Positions 16,507-25,541 of a DNA stretch of 64,000 nucleotides are shown in pieces. Below the pieces are notes generated by a model, which saw nothing but the letters and a program-made list of their open reading frames with translations, searched no databases and was not told the origin of the DNA. A program made the translations under genes and the position numbers. The stretch is from positions 3,100,001 through 3,164,000 of the forward strand of contig NZ_CP016543.2 in the NCBI RefSeq assembly GCF_001687665.2, given 5' to 3'. This DNA is from Planococcus donghaensis (GTDB lineage Bacteria > Bacillota > Bacilli > Bacillales_A > Planococcaceae). Position 1 is the first letter of the stretch. Each line of letters opens with the position of its first letter.

Positions 16507-16541
16507 CCCCAGAAGTTAGAATTCAAACCTAACTTTTGGGG
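16507..16541. repeat. Inverted repeat resembling an insertion-sequence end
   Basis: CCCCAGAAGTTAG and CTAACTTTTGGGG form an imperfect 13-base inverted repeat, preceded by GGTGCA. The wording resembles termini of IS3-family elements, but no transposase remains. A terminator is the other reading. Confidence 0.35.
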
Positions 16542-16604
16542 GGATTTAATAGCAAAGATTAATCAATACTTTTAAAAAGTTATTTCTTGTAAATTGTCTC
16601 TTCT

Positions 16605-16967
16605 CTAATCGATAGCTGAAATGGAGACGACTTCACGAACTGAGACGCTTCTTCTTTTGTTGACCTCCGCATAAATTAATACTTGATTTCGAAAATCGAT
16701 GTCGATAATGACTCCTTCATGATCATGAAATTCCCCTTCTCTCCACGTTTGAATGCAAATCGAACACTTTCTTTTCATCGCCAGTTCCATTTCTTCTTGG
16801 ATCAGTTGCAAATCCATTTCGGTTAAATCTGGCTTCGCTACCTTTTCTTCTTTTCCTCGCCATGCTTTAATCAGTTCGACATGGTCGGTCAAAAACATCC
16901 CTTGCCACTTAATGATTCCACGGTCTTTGATTTCGCCCACGTGTTTCATGTGTTTATTCCGTTTCAT
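16605..16967 (-). CDS. yolD: YolD-like protein under SOS control
   Basis: A 120-residue YolD-family protein with the typical N-terminal RGIIKWQGMFLTDHVELIKAW and the C-terminal beta region HEGVIIDIDFRNQVLIYAEV. YolD proteins are usually encoded beside Y-family DNA polymerases (UvrX/YqjW) and belong to the SOS regulon; their molecular role is not settled. Here no polymerase gene adjoins it. GGGAGGTGATTGC precedes the ATG at 16967, which removes nine residues of the longest frame. A canonical LexA box lies 21 nt upstream of the start. Confidence 0.85.
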   Translation of the reverse strand: MKRNKHMKHVGEIKDRGIIKWQGMFLTDHVELIKAWRGKEEKVAKPDLTEMDLQLIQEEMELAMKRKCSICIQTWREGEFHDHEGVIIDIDFRNQVLIYAEVNKRRSVSVREVVSISAID

Positions 16968-16988
16968 GCAATCACCTCCCAAAAATAA

Positions 16989-17000
16989 GAACATACGTTC
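16989..17000 (-). promoter_or_regulatory. LexA (SOS) box of yolD
   Basis: GAACATACGTTC matches the Bacillus LexA/DinR consensus GAAC-N4-GTTC, with A before and T after the core. It lies directly upstream of the yolD ribosome site. Confidence 0.85.
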
Positions 17001-17045
17001 TTAATATACCGCTTAAATTCTATTTCTAAGCATGGGTTTTTAAAT

Positions 17046-17083
17046 AAAAAAAGACCCAAAGAATGAATTCACTCTTCGGATCT
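17046..17083 (-). terminator. Intrinsic terminator after the AbrB-type gene
   Basis: On the minus strand AAGATCCGAAGAGTGA pairs with TCATTCTTTGGGTCTT, followed by a T run. It lies 69 nt past the stop of the 17152 gene. Confidence 0.65.
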
Positions 17084-17151
17084 TACTACATGGGTATTCA
17101 GTTCACTCTTTTTTCAAGACAATCTTCAAGTACCGTCACAGCGTACGTTCA

Positions 17152-17403
17152 TTATTCACTACTCATGTACTGCACAATTTGTTTCAATCCTTCTTTACTA
17201 ATCCACGCTTCGCCAATTCGAATGGCTTCATCGGCAACTTTTCCCGTTACAGCGCACACGTATCGCTGACGATGAGGTTCAATGATGATTTGGCGTTCAT
17301 TGTGTGTGATGTCGACTTGGTCGCCCTCATGCAACTGAAAAATATCCAGAATTTCTTTTGGTATAACCAAACGTCCTGCGTTGTTAATTCGTTTTGTATG
17401 CAC
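17152..17403 (-). CDS. AbrB/SpoVT-family transition-state type regulator
   Basis: An 83-residue protein with the N-terminal swapped-hairpin AbrB DNA-binding domain (KRINNAGRLVIPKEILDIFQLHEGDQVDI, about residues 4-32). A C-terminal region with CAVTGK follows, as in AbrB and Abh, probably used for multimerisation. The start is a GTG behind AAGGGGGG. It follows a coiled-coil gene by 11 nt, so the two are co-transcribed. A second AbrB-type gene lies at 29786. Targets are unknown; AbrB proteins act as global or local growth-phase repressors. Confidence 0.85.
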   Translation of the reverse strand: MHTKRINNAGRLVIPKEILDIFQLHEGDQVDITHNERQIIIEPHRQRYVCAVTGKVADEAIRIGEAWISKEGLKQIVQYMSSE

Positions 17404-17414
17404 GATTTCCCCCC

Positions 17415-17705
17415 TTACTCTGCCTTCACACTTTCTTCGACTGCTTGATTGAGTTCTTTTAAGCGTGCTTCATATTTCTTTACTGCTTTTTTATCTTTTT
17501 CTTTGGCTAACGCTTCTTCAATTTGCTGTTTCTCTGTTCGCCATTCCTTTAACGCGAGTGCCTTCTTTTCGGCTTCGAGCACCTGGCTCATCCATGCTTC
17601 CTCGGTTAAACTGTGTTTTTCAAGAAAACCTTTAGCTCCTTGGAAATCCTTTTCTTCAACAAATGCTTCGATGACGGTTTCAATCCGACAATCTGTTAAA
17701 TCCAC
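17415..17705 (-). CDS. Small coiled-coil protein upstream of the AbrB-type gene
   Basis: A 96-residue protein without a known domain. Residues 1-40 are acidic and helical; residues 43-96 form a K/E/A-rich coiled coil (EAEKKALALKEWRTEKQQ onward). It starts at GTG with AAGGGGAC somewhat far upstream (about 18 nt); an in-frame CTG nearer that site is a less likely start. Being first in a two-gene unit with an AbrB-type regulator, it may be a partner of that regulator, but this is inference from order alone. Confidence 0.6.
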   Translation of the reverse strand: MDLTDCRIETVIEAFVEEKDFQGAKGFLEKHSLTEEAWMSQVLEAEKKALALKEWRTEKQQIEEALAKEKDKKAVKKYEARLKELNQAVEESVKAE

Positions 17706-17898
17706 TTGATTCTGCAGTTCTACCGTCCCCTTTCAATTTACACCTATAGGATTTAGAAAGGTCTAGCCACAGACAACTCTGGGAATATATAGGTAGACTC
17801 TCGTATTGTCCTGCTTTATCGTTAATCTAGGATTGGCAATGAAAAGACAAGCCCAAATGCTATTCAACAAAACCAAACAACAGAAAGGTGGCAACCCG

Positions 17899-18939
17899 AT
17901 GAAAGCTATTCAAGTGACAGGATATGGTGATGTAGACAAGCTCAAGCTGGTGGAACTGCCGATTCCAGAACCTGGAGACAACGACGTGCTCATCAAAGTA
18001 AAAGCTTGCGCCATTAATAATACGGAAATTTGGATGAGAGAAGGAGCTTATGGGACTGACGCGAAGTCCGGATGGCGCCCAGAAGGTGTTCACTTTCCGA
18101 GAACACCCGGTTCAGATATAGCAGGCACAATCGTAAAAGCAGGAAAACGCGTAGACAAATCCATGATTGGAAAAGATGTTGTCATATTCCCCTTCACCTC
18201 GAGTGGACAGGAAGGAACGGAACATATCTCAGAAGACATGTCATTTATCGGGTCGGAATATGATGGTGGATATGCGGAATACGTAGTCTGGCCGGCTGAC
18301 CTTTGTTTTGATATGCCGCTCGCGGACTACACAGAAAGTGCTGTTTTTTCTGTTAGTGGGATGACTGCCTGGCATATGGCAGAACAAATTCAAGCTCATT
18401 CTGGTGAGACCATTGTGGTGACTGGCGCAAACGGAGGGGTTGGATCGTTAAACGTCCAAATTGCCTCTAACGTATTTGGCGCGAAGGTCATTGCGATCGT
18501 TGGCGACCTAGCTTTAACCGACCGAGTAAAAAAGCTGGGGGCAACACACGTCTTGTCTTATAAATCACCGAACCTCGCCGAAGACATACTCGAGGTAAAT
18601 GGCGGCCCCGTGGATTCAGTCTTAGATGTTGTTGGCGACGCCTTGTTCTCCACTTCTCTTCAAGTCTTGAAAAAAGGCGGGAAATTTTGTACTTCTGGCT
18701 CTGCAGGTGGACAACACACAAACCTGGACTTTAGAACCTTGTACTTAAAACACCTTACGCTTTACGGATCTGTTTTGGGCACGATAGAAGAATTCAAACG
18801 GATGCTCAAAGCCATTTCAGAAGGCAAAATCAAACCCGTCATCGACCGGACTTTCCCTCTCGAACAAGCTCCAGAAGCTCAAGTGTACTTTAAGAAATCA
18901 GGAAAACTAGGGAAAATTGTCTTGCTGCCAGAAGAATGA
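17899..18939 (+). CDS. Zinc-independent medium-chain alcohol dehydrogenase/quinone oxidoreductase
   Basis: A 346-residue MDR-superfamily oxidoreductase. The N-terminal GroES-like domain (MKAIQVTGYGDVDKLKLVEL..PGDNDVLIKVKACAINN) lacks the catalytic-zinc ligands. The Rossmann domain shows VTGANGGVGSLNVQIA near residues 173-188, the NADP-binding loop. Such proteins reduce quinones, enones or aldehydes with NADPH. AAAGGTGG before the ATG at 17899 sets the start and discards a 31-residue upstream extension. It is monocistronic with a strong terminator about 90 nt after the stop. The substrate cannot be told from sequence. Confidence 0.85.
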   Translation: MKAIQVTGYGDVDKLKLVELPIPEPGDNDVLIKVKACAINNTEIWMREGAYGTDAKSGWRPEGVHFPRTPGSDIAGTIVKAGKRVDKSMIGKDVVIFPFTSSGQEGTEHISEDMSFIGSEYDGGYAEYVVWPADLCFDMPLADYTESAVFSVSGMTAWHMAEQIQAHSGETIVVTGANGGVGSLNVQIASNVFGAKVIAIVGDLALTDRVKKLGATHVLSYKSPNLAEDILEVNGGPVDSVLDVVGDALFSTSLQVLKKGGKFCTSGSAGGQHTNLDFRTLYLKHLTLYGSVLGTIEEFKRMLKAISEGKIKPVIDRTFPLEQAPEAQVYFKKSGKLGKIVLLPEE

Positions 18940-19344
18940 GTAAGTACGGATAAAAGAAGTTTGAGATTGTCTGATGATGAATGGATTCACCATGAATTAT
19001 GCAAATCCGCTCTTATAAACATACAGAAGCGACCCTCCAAATCAGTTAACCTGATTGAGGGTCGCTTTTTCGTCATGCACTTTTGATGAATAGCTGGTAC
19101 GTCAACACTAAATCAAACAACGTTTTAGGGCTACGTTTCGATAAAGGCCGGATATCAAAATTCAGGATTTCATCCCCCAATATCTCTCACTGATGTCATC
19201 CGGATTCAATGAGAATAAAGAGCGTCCAATTTATTACCAAATAAAATATTGTTATTTCCTTACATTCCCCCCTTATTACATGGTATATTTTGGACTAGAA
19301 ATTAGAGAGAAAGATTTATAGAGAAATAATAGGGGGATTTTTAA
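18940..19344. other. Intergenic stretch
   Basis: Apart from the terminator at 19026-19070, I see no gene, repeat or clear regulatory motif. The promoter of the nuclease gene should lie in its last 100 bases. Confidence 0.4.
19026..19070 (+). terminator. Strong intrinsic terminator after the oxidoreductase gene
   Basis: AAGCGACCCTC and GAGGGTCGCTT with further pairing CAAATCAG/CTGATT inside, followed by T5. Confidence 0.85.
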
Positions 19345-20502
19345 ATGGATATCGTTTTTGGTTTATTACTATTTGTTGCCTTAGTGGCTTTAGTCGCTAG
19401 TATCGTGATGCTACTGGTCAGTTCAATATTTAAAAAGGGATGGACGACAAAACAAGCAGGTTTAGCTACAGGGGTTTCATTTGCAATCATGGTTGGTTCT
19501 TTTATTGGCCTGGGCTTTACGATCGAAGAAGTACAGACTACAGAAGAAGTTGAAAGTGAGCCTACAGTAGCGGATTCAGAGAAAGAAAAGGAAGAACTTC
19601 TAGCTCAGGAAAATGCTGAAAAGCAGGCTGCCGAAGAAAAGAAAAAAGAAGAAGCACGTCTCTTAGCTGAGAAAGAAGAAAAAGAAAAAGCTGAGGAGCT
19701 TTTGAAAGAGCAAGAAGAAGAACGTTTGGCTAAAGAAAAAATTGCAGAAGAGGAAGCTTTAGCAAAACAAAACAATGACTTATTCGCCGGATACAGACTC
19801 ATCGAAGTCGATGGCGGAGATCAATCCGGACATCGCGAGGCAAACGTAGTCGTCGAAGTCGGGTTTGGTGACCGGGAATATTGGGCGTTCACGAACGAAT
19901 ACGGCCAATTAGAACGGGTTGTAGCGGACGAAATCGTTTTGCAAGATGACGATAATGAACCTGTATTGGCGTCTGGCCGATATTATTCGGATGAAGCCAA
20001 AGTTCCGGGTGTGGAAAGTGATGTGTTAGATGAAGGACACGTACTTGCCGATTCGCTTGGTGGGGTATCGAACGCTTATAATATCACGCCACAAGAAAGT
20101 ACGCTCAACCGACATGGCGATCAAGCCTATATGGAAGATGCGATTCGCAAAGCAGGTGGTGCGACCCATTTTGAAGCAATCATCACCTATGCGGATACAG
20201 AAACGCAGATTCCTTCAAGTTATCAATATACGTATACGATAATGGGGAACGAAGTTGTTGATACTTTTGATAACATAAACCCTGATGAACTAAATGCATC
20301 GCTCGGTTTAACCCAAAGCGAGCCGACAGAGTCCAGTAGTCCAACGACAACCGAAGATGTTTCGAGTGTAGATACAAACGGCAATGGACAAGTAACGATA
20401 GCAGAAGCCAAAGCAGCCGGCTTTAGTATGCCAATCATGCGTGATCATTGGTTATACCCGCATATGCGAGATAACGACAATGATGGTATGGTCGGCGAGT
20501 GA
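19345..20502 (+). CDS. Membrane-anchored DNA/RNA non-specific endonuclease with C-terminal calcium-binding motif
   Basis: A 385-residue protein. Two N-terminal membrane helices (about residues 1-28 and 39-60) are followed by an E/K/A-rich coiled coil (about 65-150). Residues 150-300 form an EssD-like non-specific nuclease domain: DEGHVLADSLGG (the (D/E)RGH-type catalytic region, here EGH), then YNITPQESTLNRHGDQAYME, and ITYADTETQIPSSYQYTY. The C-terminus has an EF-hand-like loop DTNGNGQVTIAE and an Excalibur-like end RDNDNDGMVGE, suggesting calcium binding. It may degrade extracellular DNA at the cell surface. It is not next to type VII secretion or immunity genes, so a toxin role is not supported. 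Confidence 0.8.
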   Translation: MDIVFGLLLFVALVALVASIVMLLVSSIFKKGWTTKQAGLATGVSFAIMVGSFIGLGFTIEEVQTTEEVESEPTVADSEKEKEELLAQENAEKQAAEEKKKEEARLLAEKEEKEKAEELLKEQEEERLAKEKIAEEEALAKQNNDLFAGYRLIEVDGGDQSGHREANVVVEVGFGDREYWAFTNEYGQLERVVADEIVLQDDDNEPVLASGRYYSDEAKVPGVESDVLDEGHVLADSLGGVSNAYNITPQESTLNRHGDQAYMEDAIRKAGGATHFEAIITYADTETQIPSSYQYTYTIMGNEVVDTFDNINPDELNASLGLTQSEPTESSSPTTTEDVSSVDTNGNGQVTIAEAKAAGFSMPIMRDHWLYPHMRDNDNDGMVGE

Positions 20503-20543
20503 TTTTTTAACTTGCGAATAGCACTCTACTTTTTCGAACGAAT

Positions 20544-20592
20544 AAAGCCGCAATCAAAAACTTACTTGTTTTTGATTGCGGCTTTATTTTTT
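20544..20592. terminator. Strong bidirectional terminator
   Basis: AAAGCCGCAATCAAAAAC and its complement around TTACTT, then T-rich DNA. It lies between the convergent nuclease and YesL-like genes. Confidence 0.85.
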
Positions 20593-20706
20593 TACTTCAG
20601 TCCTTTTATAAAATCGTGCTCGAGGTCTCTCCATAAAGTTCTGGTCATTCCTATTGTGTTTCTATGCTAATGTTCAATTACTTCTTTGTTGAATCGTGAA
20701 TGCCTA

Positions 20707-21312
20707 TTAAACTTCTTTCTTTGAAAAAGACAAATAGGAGAATTTCATCAATACAAAACTAATTAAACTTATTCCAAATAGAAATAGCAACACGGGTAAT
20801 TGTAGATATAAAAATGAGATAGCCCCTATACTAATTGCCATGATCAAAGTATGCAAGGGGCGGGCAATAACAAGGATAAATGCATGTTTTGGATACTGTG
20901 AAAGCTTTAAATCGTAGTGAACAAATACAGAGAAGATATACATTAAACTAAGAAGATATACGAATATAACAACCATAGTGGCACTCATCAGAATTGTATA
21001 AAGTGTATCCTGATTTATATAATGTAATGCTTTAAAATCTGCATATAATACTAGTCCAATAAACAACATAATATAGCCTACAATATTGGCTGCTACGAAT
21101 TCCGATTTAAATTTGGTCCAAAATAATTTTGTGATGGAACTACTGTCTGACTCCATGATAATAAGCCTCATAACCGCAAATAACGCTGCAGTTGCAGGGA
21201 AAATCCCTACTATAAACAAACCGAAAAAAGAAAACACAATCCATAAAAAATTTAACAATACTAAATTAAATCCAAGATTCCCTATTCGCATGTACCATTG
21301 TGTTCCATACAT
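20707..21312 (-). CDS. YesL-family (DUF624) membrane protein
   Basis: A 201-residue protein with about five to six membrane helices, starting MYGTQWYMRIGNLGFNLVLLN. The N-terminal W-x-x-G/NL pattern and FLWIVFSFFGLFIVGIFPAT are typical of YesL/DUF624 proteins, common at the end of Bacillota sugar-ABC clusters with unproven function. GGGGGTCCAGG upstream favours the ATG at 21312 over one six codons earlier. It is the last gene of the sucrose/fructan cluster, 62 nt after fructokinase, and may be read through from it. Confidence 0.8.
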   Translation of the reverse strand: MYGTQWYMRIGNLGFNLVLLNFLWIVFSFFGLFIVGIFPATAALFAVMRLIIMESDSSSITKLFWTKFKSEFVAANIVGYIMLFIGLVLYADFKALHYINQDTLYTILMSATMVVIFVYLLSLMYIFSVFVHYDLKLSQYPKHAFILVIARPLHTLIMAISIGAISFLYLQLPVLLFLFGISLISFVLMKFSYLSFSKKEV

Positions 21313-21374
21313 AATTACCTGGACCCCCATTTAAGCCGGCAAAATTAAATCTTCAGCTGATGTTATTCTCTATA

Positions 21375-22331
21375 TTAGATGACTTCGTCTAAAGTTGGAA
21401 TAGCAGAAATTGCCCCTATTCTAGTACAAACAATCGCCCCAACTTTATTGCTTATAGAAGTTATTTTTTTGATCTCCTCAAAATTCTCTAGCGTTTTTTT
21501 CACATCTTTTTCTTTAGCCAACTGGTAGAGCATTGCACCCACAAACGCATCTCCCGCACCCGTCGTATCTATAGAATCTATTGTAATACTTGGAATGACT
21601 TCTTGCTTATCGTCATTCGAAATTAACGTTCCTTCCTTGCCAAGGGTAAGTGCAATTAAGCTTGCTCCCATTTGGTGTAGAAGTTGAATCCCTTTGCTAA
21701 AATCTTTTGTACCAGTAATAATCTCTAATTCTTCTTGACTGACTTTCACAAAATCAGCTATTGCAATCCCTTGTTTTGCTAGCTCTATAAAACTAGGTTT
21801 ATTGTTTTTCCAAAGATCGGATCTGTAATTGGGATCAAACGAAACAAATTGTCCATTTTCCTTTGCCAACTTCATAGTATTTAAATATGTAGATTGAAAC
21901 GGTCCTTCTAGTAAAGCAGTTGCAGATCCAAAATGAAGAATAGCAGATTGTTGTAATTTCGTCTTATCCAACTCTTCTTCTTTTAAAAATGCATCGGCGC
22001 CTCTGTTAAAAACAAAATCTCTTTCTCCACTTTCCATCAACGAAACAAAGGCTAATGTAGTCGGGTGACTATCATCAACTACCAGCATAGAAGTATCGAC
22101 ATTTATAGCTTCCAACGTGTTTTTCAGAAATTCCCCAAACGGATCGTTTCCTACTTTCCCACAGAATAAAGCAGTTCCACCTAACTTTACAATGGTCGCA
22201 CATACATTAGCAGGTGCTCCGCCAGCCTGTTTTTCAAAAATATTTCCGTCCACTAAATGATCGCCTGCATCTTTACAGTAAAAATCGATTAACAACTCTC
22301 CGATACAAACTACGGATGTATTTTTACTCAT
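21375..22331 (-). CDS. PfkB-family fructokinase
   Basis: A 318-residue ribokinase-superfamily sugar kinase. N-terminal [11 protein letters not shown] and [18 protein letters not shown] form the substrate lid and first PfkB signature. The C-terminal second signature is [14 protein letters not shown] (about residues 251-264) with catalytic Asp257. It probably phosphorylates the fructose freed by the adjacent GH32 enzyme to fructose 6-phosphate. GAGGGGAG precedes the ATG. A terminator hairpin separates it from the GH32 gene upstream, so its expression may partly depend on readthrough or its own promoter. Confidence 0.88.
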   Translation of the reverse strand: MSKNTSVVCIGELLIDFYCKDAGDHLVDGNIFEKQAGGAPANVCATIVKLGGTALFCGKVGNDPFGEFLKNTLEAINVDTSMLVVDDSHPTTLAFVSLMESGERDFVFNRGADAFLKEEELDKTKLQQSAILHFGSATALLEGPFQSTYLNTMKLAKENGQFVSFDPNYRSDLWKNNKPSFIELAKQGIAIADFVKVSQEELEIITGTKDFSKGIQLLHQMGASLIALTLGKEGTLISNDDKQEVIPSITIDSIDTTGAGDAFVGAMLYQLAKEKDVKKTLENFEEIKKITSISNKVGAIVCTRIGAISAIPTLDEVI

Positions 22332-22377
22332 ACCTTTACTCCCCTCGTCAATGTACCAATTATTCTCTTCTTAAACT

Positions 22378-22415
22378 TTAAAAAGAGGAAACAATCAAAT
22401 GTTTCCTCTTTTTTA
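22378..22415 (-). terminator. Hairpin between GH32 and fructokinase genes
   Basis: AAAAAGAGGAAACA and TGTTTCCTCTTTTTT pair around ATCAAA. On the minus strand it would attenuate transcription into the kinase and YesL genes. Confidence 0.75.
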
Positions 22416-22443
22416 GGTAACCAAACACTATTTAACTTCATGA

Positions 22444-23907
22444 TTATCCCGTTACATTTTTAGCGGGAATTGCTACATAACCATCCTCAACAATCATACG
22501 TCCACCTTGACTATAAAGTATTATGCTTTCACAAGTTTCATCCGGATATACTAAACTTGTAATGGCATACGTGCCATCATTGATAAAGATTTCAATGGAA
22601 TACTTTTCAATAATCACGCGTAATTGAATATGATTTCTCTCACTCATTTCAAGTTCTTGATCGGTCGAAAACATTTCGGAAAACTCCACATTTCCAGAAT
22701 TTCTTCTTTTTAATAAGATCACTTGATTTATTGCATCATACTCGATGGTGGTGATGTGGGTTGACGTATGATTCAACGCCACACCAAACCGATCCGCCTC
22801 ATTATTGATATCCAAAAACAAGTCCACATATCGCTCATTCACTTCAAATTTCTTTGAATTAGAAGGGTTTACTTCACAATCTTTAATGGCTTCACTTATT
22901 TCAAAATAAGAAGTTAACTCTTCTACCGGATATTGAATAACTTTATAGCTGCCTTCTATGTTCCGAAGGTAAAGTTCTCGCGGAATCGTCATCTGATTTC
23001 TCCATCCATCCGTCGGAACCACATTGGCATATCTCCAGTTGCTCATCCATCCCAAGTAAATTCGCCGTCCATCTTCCTCCGGGATATCCGAAAAACTTAC
23101 ACCTGCATAATTGTCTCTTCCATGGTCTAGCCACCTAATGTCCTCATGTTCCGGCGTAAAGACAGAACCATTAAACGTACCCACAAAATACTGTGTGCGC
23201 GAACCCATTGTTGATATTCCATTGTCTCCAATGCTGACTATCAAAACCCACTTTTCTTCTCCTGTATCTTCTACCTTTAGTTTAAATAGGTCAGGACATT
23301 CCCATACCCCATCATGGGATCCGCAATTATCCCCAAACTCACTTTCAAATTCCCAATCTATTAAATTTGATGAGGAATAAAAAGAAATAGATTGACCTGT
23401 TGCTAATGACATAATCCATTTACCTGTTTCGATGTGGTGAAAAACTTTAGGATCTCTGAAATCACTTTTTGTCGCATGAGAAAGTACAGGATTGCCTTCA
23501 TACTTCACCCACGTTCTGCCATCGTCTTTGCTATACGCTAGACTTTGTGTTTGTTTTTGTGCTATTTCAGCACTGCCATCTTGGTGATGTGTAAAAATGG
23601 CTACTAAGCCTGGTTCATCTGGAAAGAACCCTGTCGTATTATTCCAATCTACTACTATACTTCCAGAGAAAATAGTTCCGTTCTCATCGGGATATAATGC
23701 TATTTCAAGTTCTTCCCAAGTAATCAAGTCCTTGCTGACAGCATGCCCCCAGTGCATAGGTCCCCATATATTGTCATTCGGATTATGTTGAAAAAACAAA
23801 TGATATTCACCTTTAAAATAGACTAATCCGTTTGGATCGTTTAACCAATTTTTCTTCGTTGCAAAGTGCAAACTAGGTCTGTATTGTAGCAATTCTTGTT
23901 TTATCAA
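22444..23907 (-). CDS. Glycoside hydrolase family 32 sucrase/fructanase, cytoplasmic
   Basis: A 487-residue GH32 enzyme. It has the nucleophile motif WLNDPNG (about residues 21-27 of this start), the RDPKVF block and the ECPDLF acid/base motif, in the right order for the five-bladed propeller, plus a C-terminal beta sandwich. There is no signal peptide, so it acts inside the cell on imported sucrose or fructo-oligosaccharides. GGGGGAG lies 6 nt before the TTG at 23907, which I prefer; an ATG at 23922 that overlaps the upstream stop (TAATG) would add five residues. It follows the binding-protein gene directly. Confidence 0.88.
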   Translation of the reverse strand: MIKQELLQYRPSLHFATKKNWLNDPNGLVYFKGEYHLFFQHNPNDNIWGPMHWGHAVSKDLITWEELEIALYPDENGTIFSGSIVVDWNNTTGFFPDEPGLVAIFTHHQDGSAEIAQKQTQSLAYSKDDGRTWVKYEGNPVLSHATKSDFRDPKVFHHIETGKWIMSLATGQSISFYSSSNLIDWEFESEFGDNCGSHDGVWECPDLFKLKVEDTGEEKWVLIVSIGDNGISTMGSRTQYFVGTFNGSVFTPEHEDIRWLDHGRDNYAGVSFSDIPEEDGRRIYLGWMSNWRYANVVPTDGWRNQMTIPRELYLRNIEGSYKVIQYPVEELTSYFEISEAIKDCEVNPSNSKKFEVNERYVDLFLDINNEADRFGVALNHTSTHITTIEYDAINQVILLKRRNSGNVEFSEMFSTDQELEMSERNHIQLRVIIEKYSIEIFINDGTYAITSLVYPDETCESIILYSQGGRMIVEDGYVAIPAKNVTG

Positions 23908-23921
23908 TTGGTTCTCCCCCA

Positions 23922-25523
23922 TTAGCTATCAGTTCGATCATAACCTTTTTGTTTAATTTCTAACCATTCTTGTAACCCAAGACGATCTAGCTCCGTCAAG
24001 TACTCGTCCCATTCTTCTTCTACCGTTCCCTTTGCAATCCATTCAGCTTTTTTCCGTTGAATATACGGTATCAAATCTGCTTCGATTGTAGATAGACGCT
24101 CTAATTCTTCTAGACTGAAAAACACTTTTGGGTATATATTATCCGCCTTCATATGTGGAACCATTACTTCTTTCATTAAATCCAATCTCCAAGCAGCATC
24201 ATCGGGCTTTGTTGTTACTTTTCCATAATAGCTGTCCAAAATCGCCAACGGGCCGCCAACTGAAGTTCTTTCTCGTAATTCAACAGGTGCAGTTCCTTCA
24301 AGACTGAGGTGTTTTAACATATCTTCCTCTTTATCAAATTCAAAGATATTCTGCATGTCTTCGTCTCCATACGTCCCCCAGTTGTTTTGTACAGATTGGT
24401 GAGGGGCATAAAATTCATCTACCCATTTTGCCGTTAATTCAAGATTTTGATTGGCACCAGTGATCACCATTTTTGAACGATCAAAACCTAAACCATTTGT
24501 TCTAGCGACATTTTTTTGACCATTCGGCCCTTCCAAAGGTGGCATAAGTTCATAGTCGTCATTCATACCTGAAATATTGGCTTTATCCCATGTAAAGTAC
24601 ATTCCATATCGTCCCTCTTGGCCTTTAGCTACATACGTAGACCACTCTTGTTCAAAGGCTTCGATATCAATTAGCTCTTCCTTGTGCAATTCATTCATAA
24701 ATTTGATAGCTTCTTTGTATCCAGCTTCGCTAGATGTCAATTTAACTTCTCCATCATTTGTCACAACGGTGTGATCCCAATTATCACCTAGACCAAAAGA
24801 GCCGAATAAGAATCCAGGATCCTGTCCTCCGTCATTGATAATAAATGACATCGGAATTGTTTGTCCGTTACCTGCAAGGTCATTCTCTTTAAAAGCGATT
24901 AACACTTCTTTTAGTTCTTGCGTTGTTGTAGGCATTTCTAAGCCCAGTTCTTTTAACCATGTGACGTTTATCCACGGGAAATTATCTACAGAGTGAATAC
25001 TTTCTTTTCCTTGACCCAGTTCTTCTATCCAAGGAAATGCATAGATATTTCCGTCTGGGGCAGTCATCATCTCTCTATATTCTGGAACTTCTTCTAGAAC
25101 TGCTTGCAGATTAGGCATATGACTGTCTATTAAATCGTTCAGAGGAATAATAGCACCATCTTCTGCCAAATTTAATAATTCATAGTCACTGTAACCAGCA
25201 TTATTAATTGCATCTGGCATATCTCCACTAGTCATTGCTAGATTTCTTTTCTCTCCAAATGTTTCCCCTGTAAAGTTTCTCCATTCAATATGAACGTTTG
25301 TTTCCTCTTCTAATCGCTGATTAATCAACTTTTCATTTGGGTCTTCAGGTGCTAACGGAGAACTTTGTGTCATGATTTTTAGGGTCACTTTTTCCTCTAA
25401 AGGAAATTCAACGTCCGAAAGTCCATAATCCTCTGACCAAGTATTTTTGTCATTGCCGCTACACCCTGAAACTACTGCTCCGATAATCAGCAGCGATGAA
25501 ACTGCTTTTAATGCTTTTTTCAT
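23922..25523 (-). CDS. ABC transporter sugar-binding lipoprotein
   Basis: A 533-residue extracellular solute-binding protein of the LplA/YtcQ type, larger than typical CUT1 binding proteins. The signal peptide ends with lipobox VVSGC (Cys at about residue 21). The mature part shows LKIMTQSSPLAPEDPNEK, NLAMTSGDMPDAI and FPWINVTWLKELGLEMPTT, features of this group. Its partners are the two permeases directly upstream. No ATPase is encoded here, so a shared MsmK-type ATPase elsewhere is expected. Given the GH32 neighbour, the ligand is probably a fructose-containing oligosaccharide. Confidence 0.88.
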   Translation of the reverse strand: MKKALKAVSSLLIIGAVVSGCSGNDKNTWSEDYGLSDVEFPLEEKVTLKIMTQSSPLAPEDPNEKLINQRLEEETNVHIEWRNFTGETFGEKRNLAMTSGDMPDAINNAGYSDYELLNLAEDGAIIPLNDLIDSHMPNLQAVLEEVPEYREMMTAPDGNIYAFPWIEELGQGKESIHSVDNFPWINVTWLKELGLEMPTTTQELKEVLIAFKENDLAGNGQTIPMSFIINDGGQDPGFLFGSFGLGDNWDHTVVTNDGEVKLTSSEAGYKEAIKFMNELHKEELIDIEAFEQEWSTYVAKGQEGRYGMYFTWDKANISGMNDDYELMPPLEGPNGQKNVARTNGLGFDRSKMVITGANQNLELTAKWVDEFYAPHQSVQNNWGTYGDEDMQNIFEFDKEEDMLKHLSLEGTAPVELRERTSVGGPLAILDSYYGKVTTKPDDAAWRLDLMKEVMVPHMKADNIYPKVFFSLEELERLSTIEADLIPYIQRKKAEWIAKGTVEEEWDEYLTELDRLGLQEWLEIKQKGYDRTDS

Positions 25524-25541
25524 AATGATTCCCCGCTTTCT

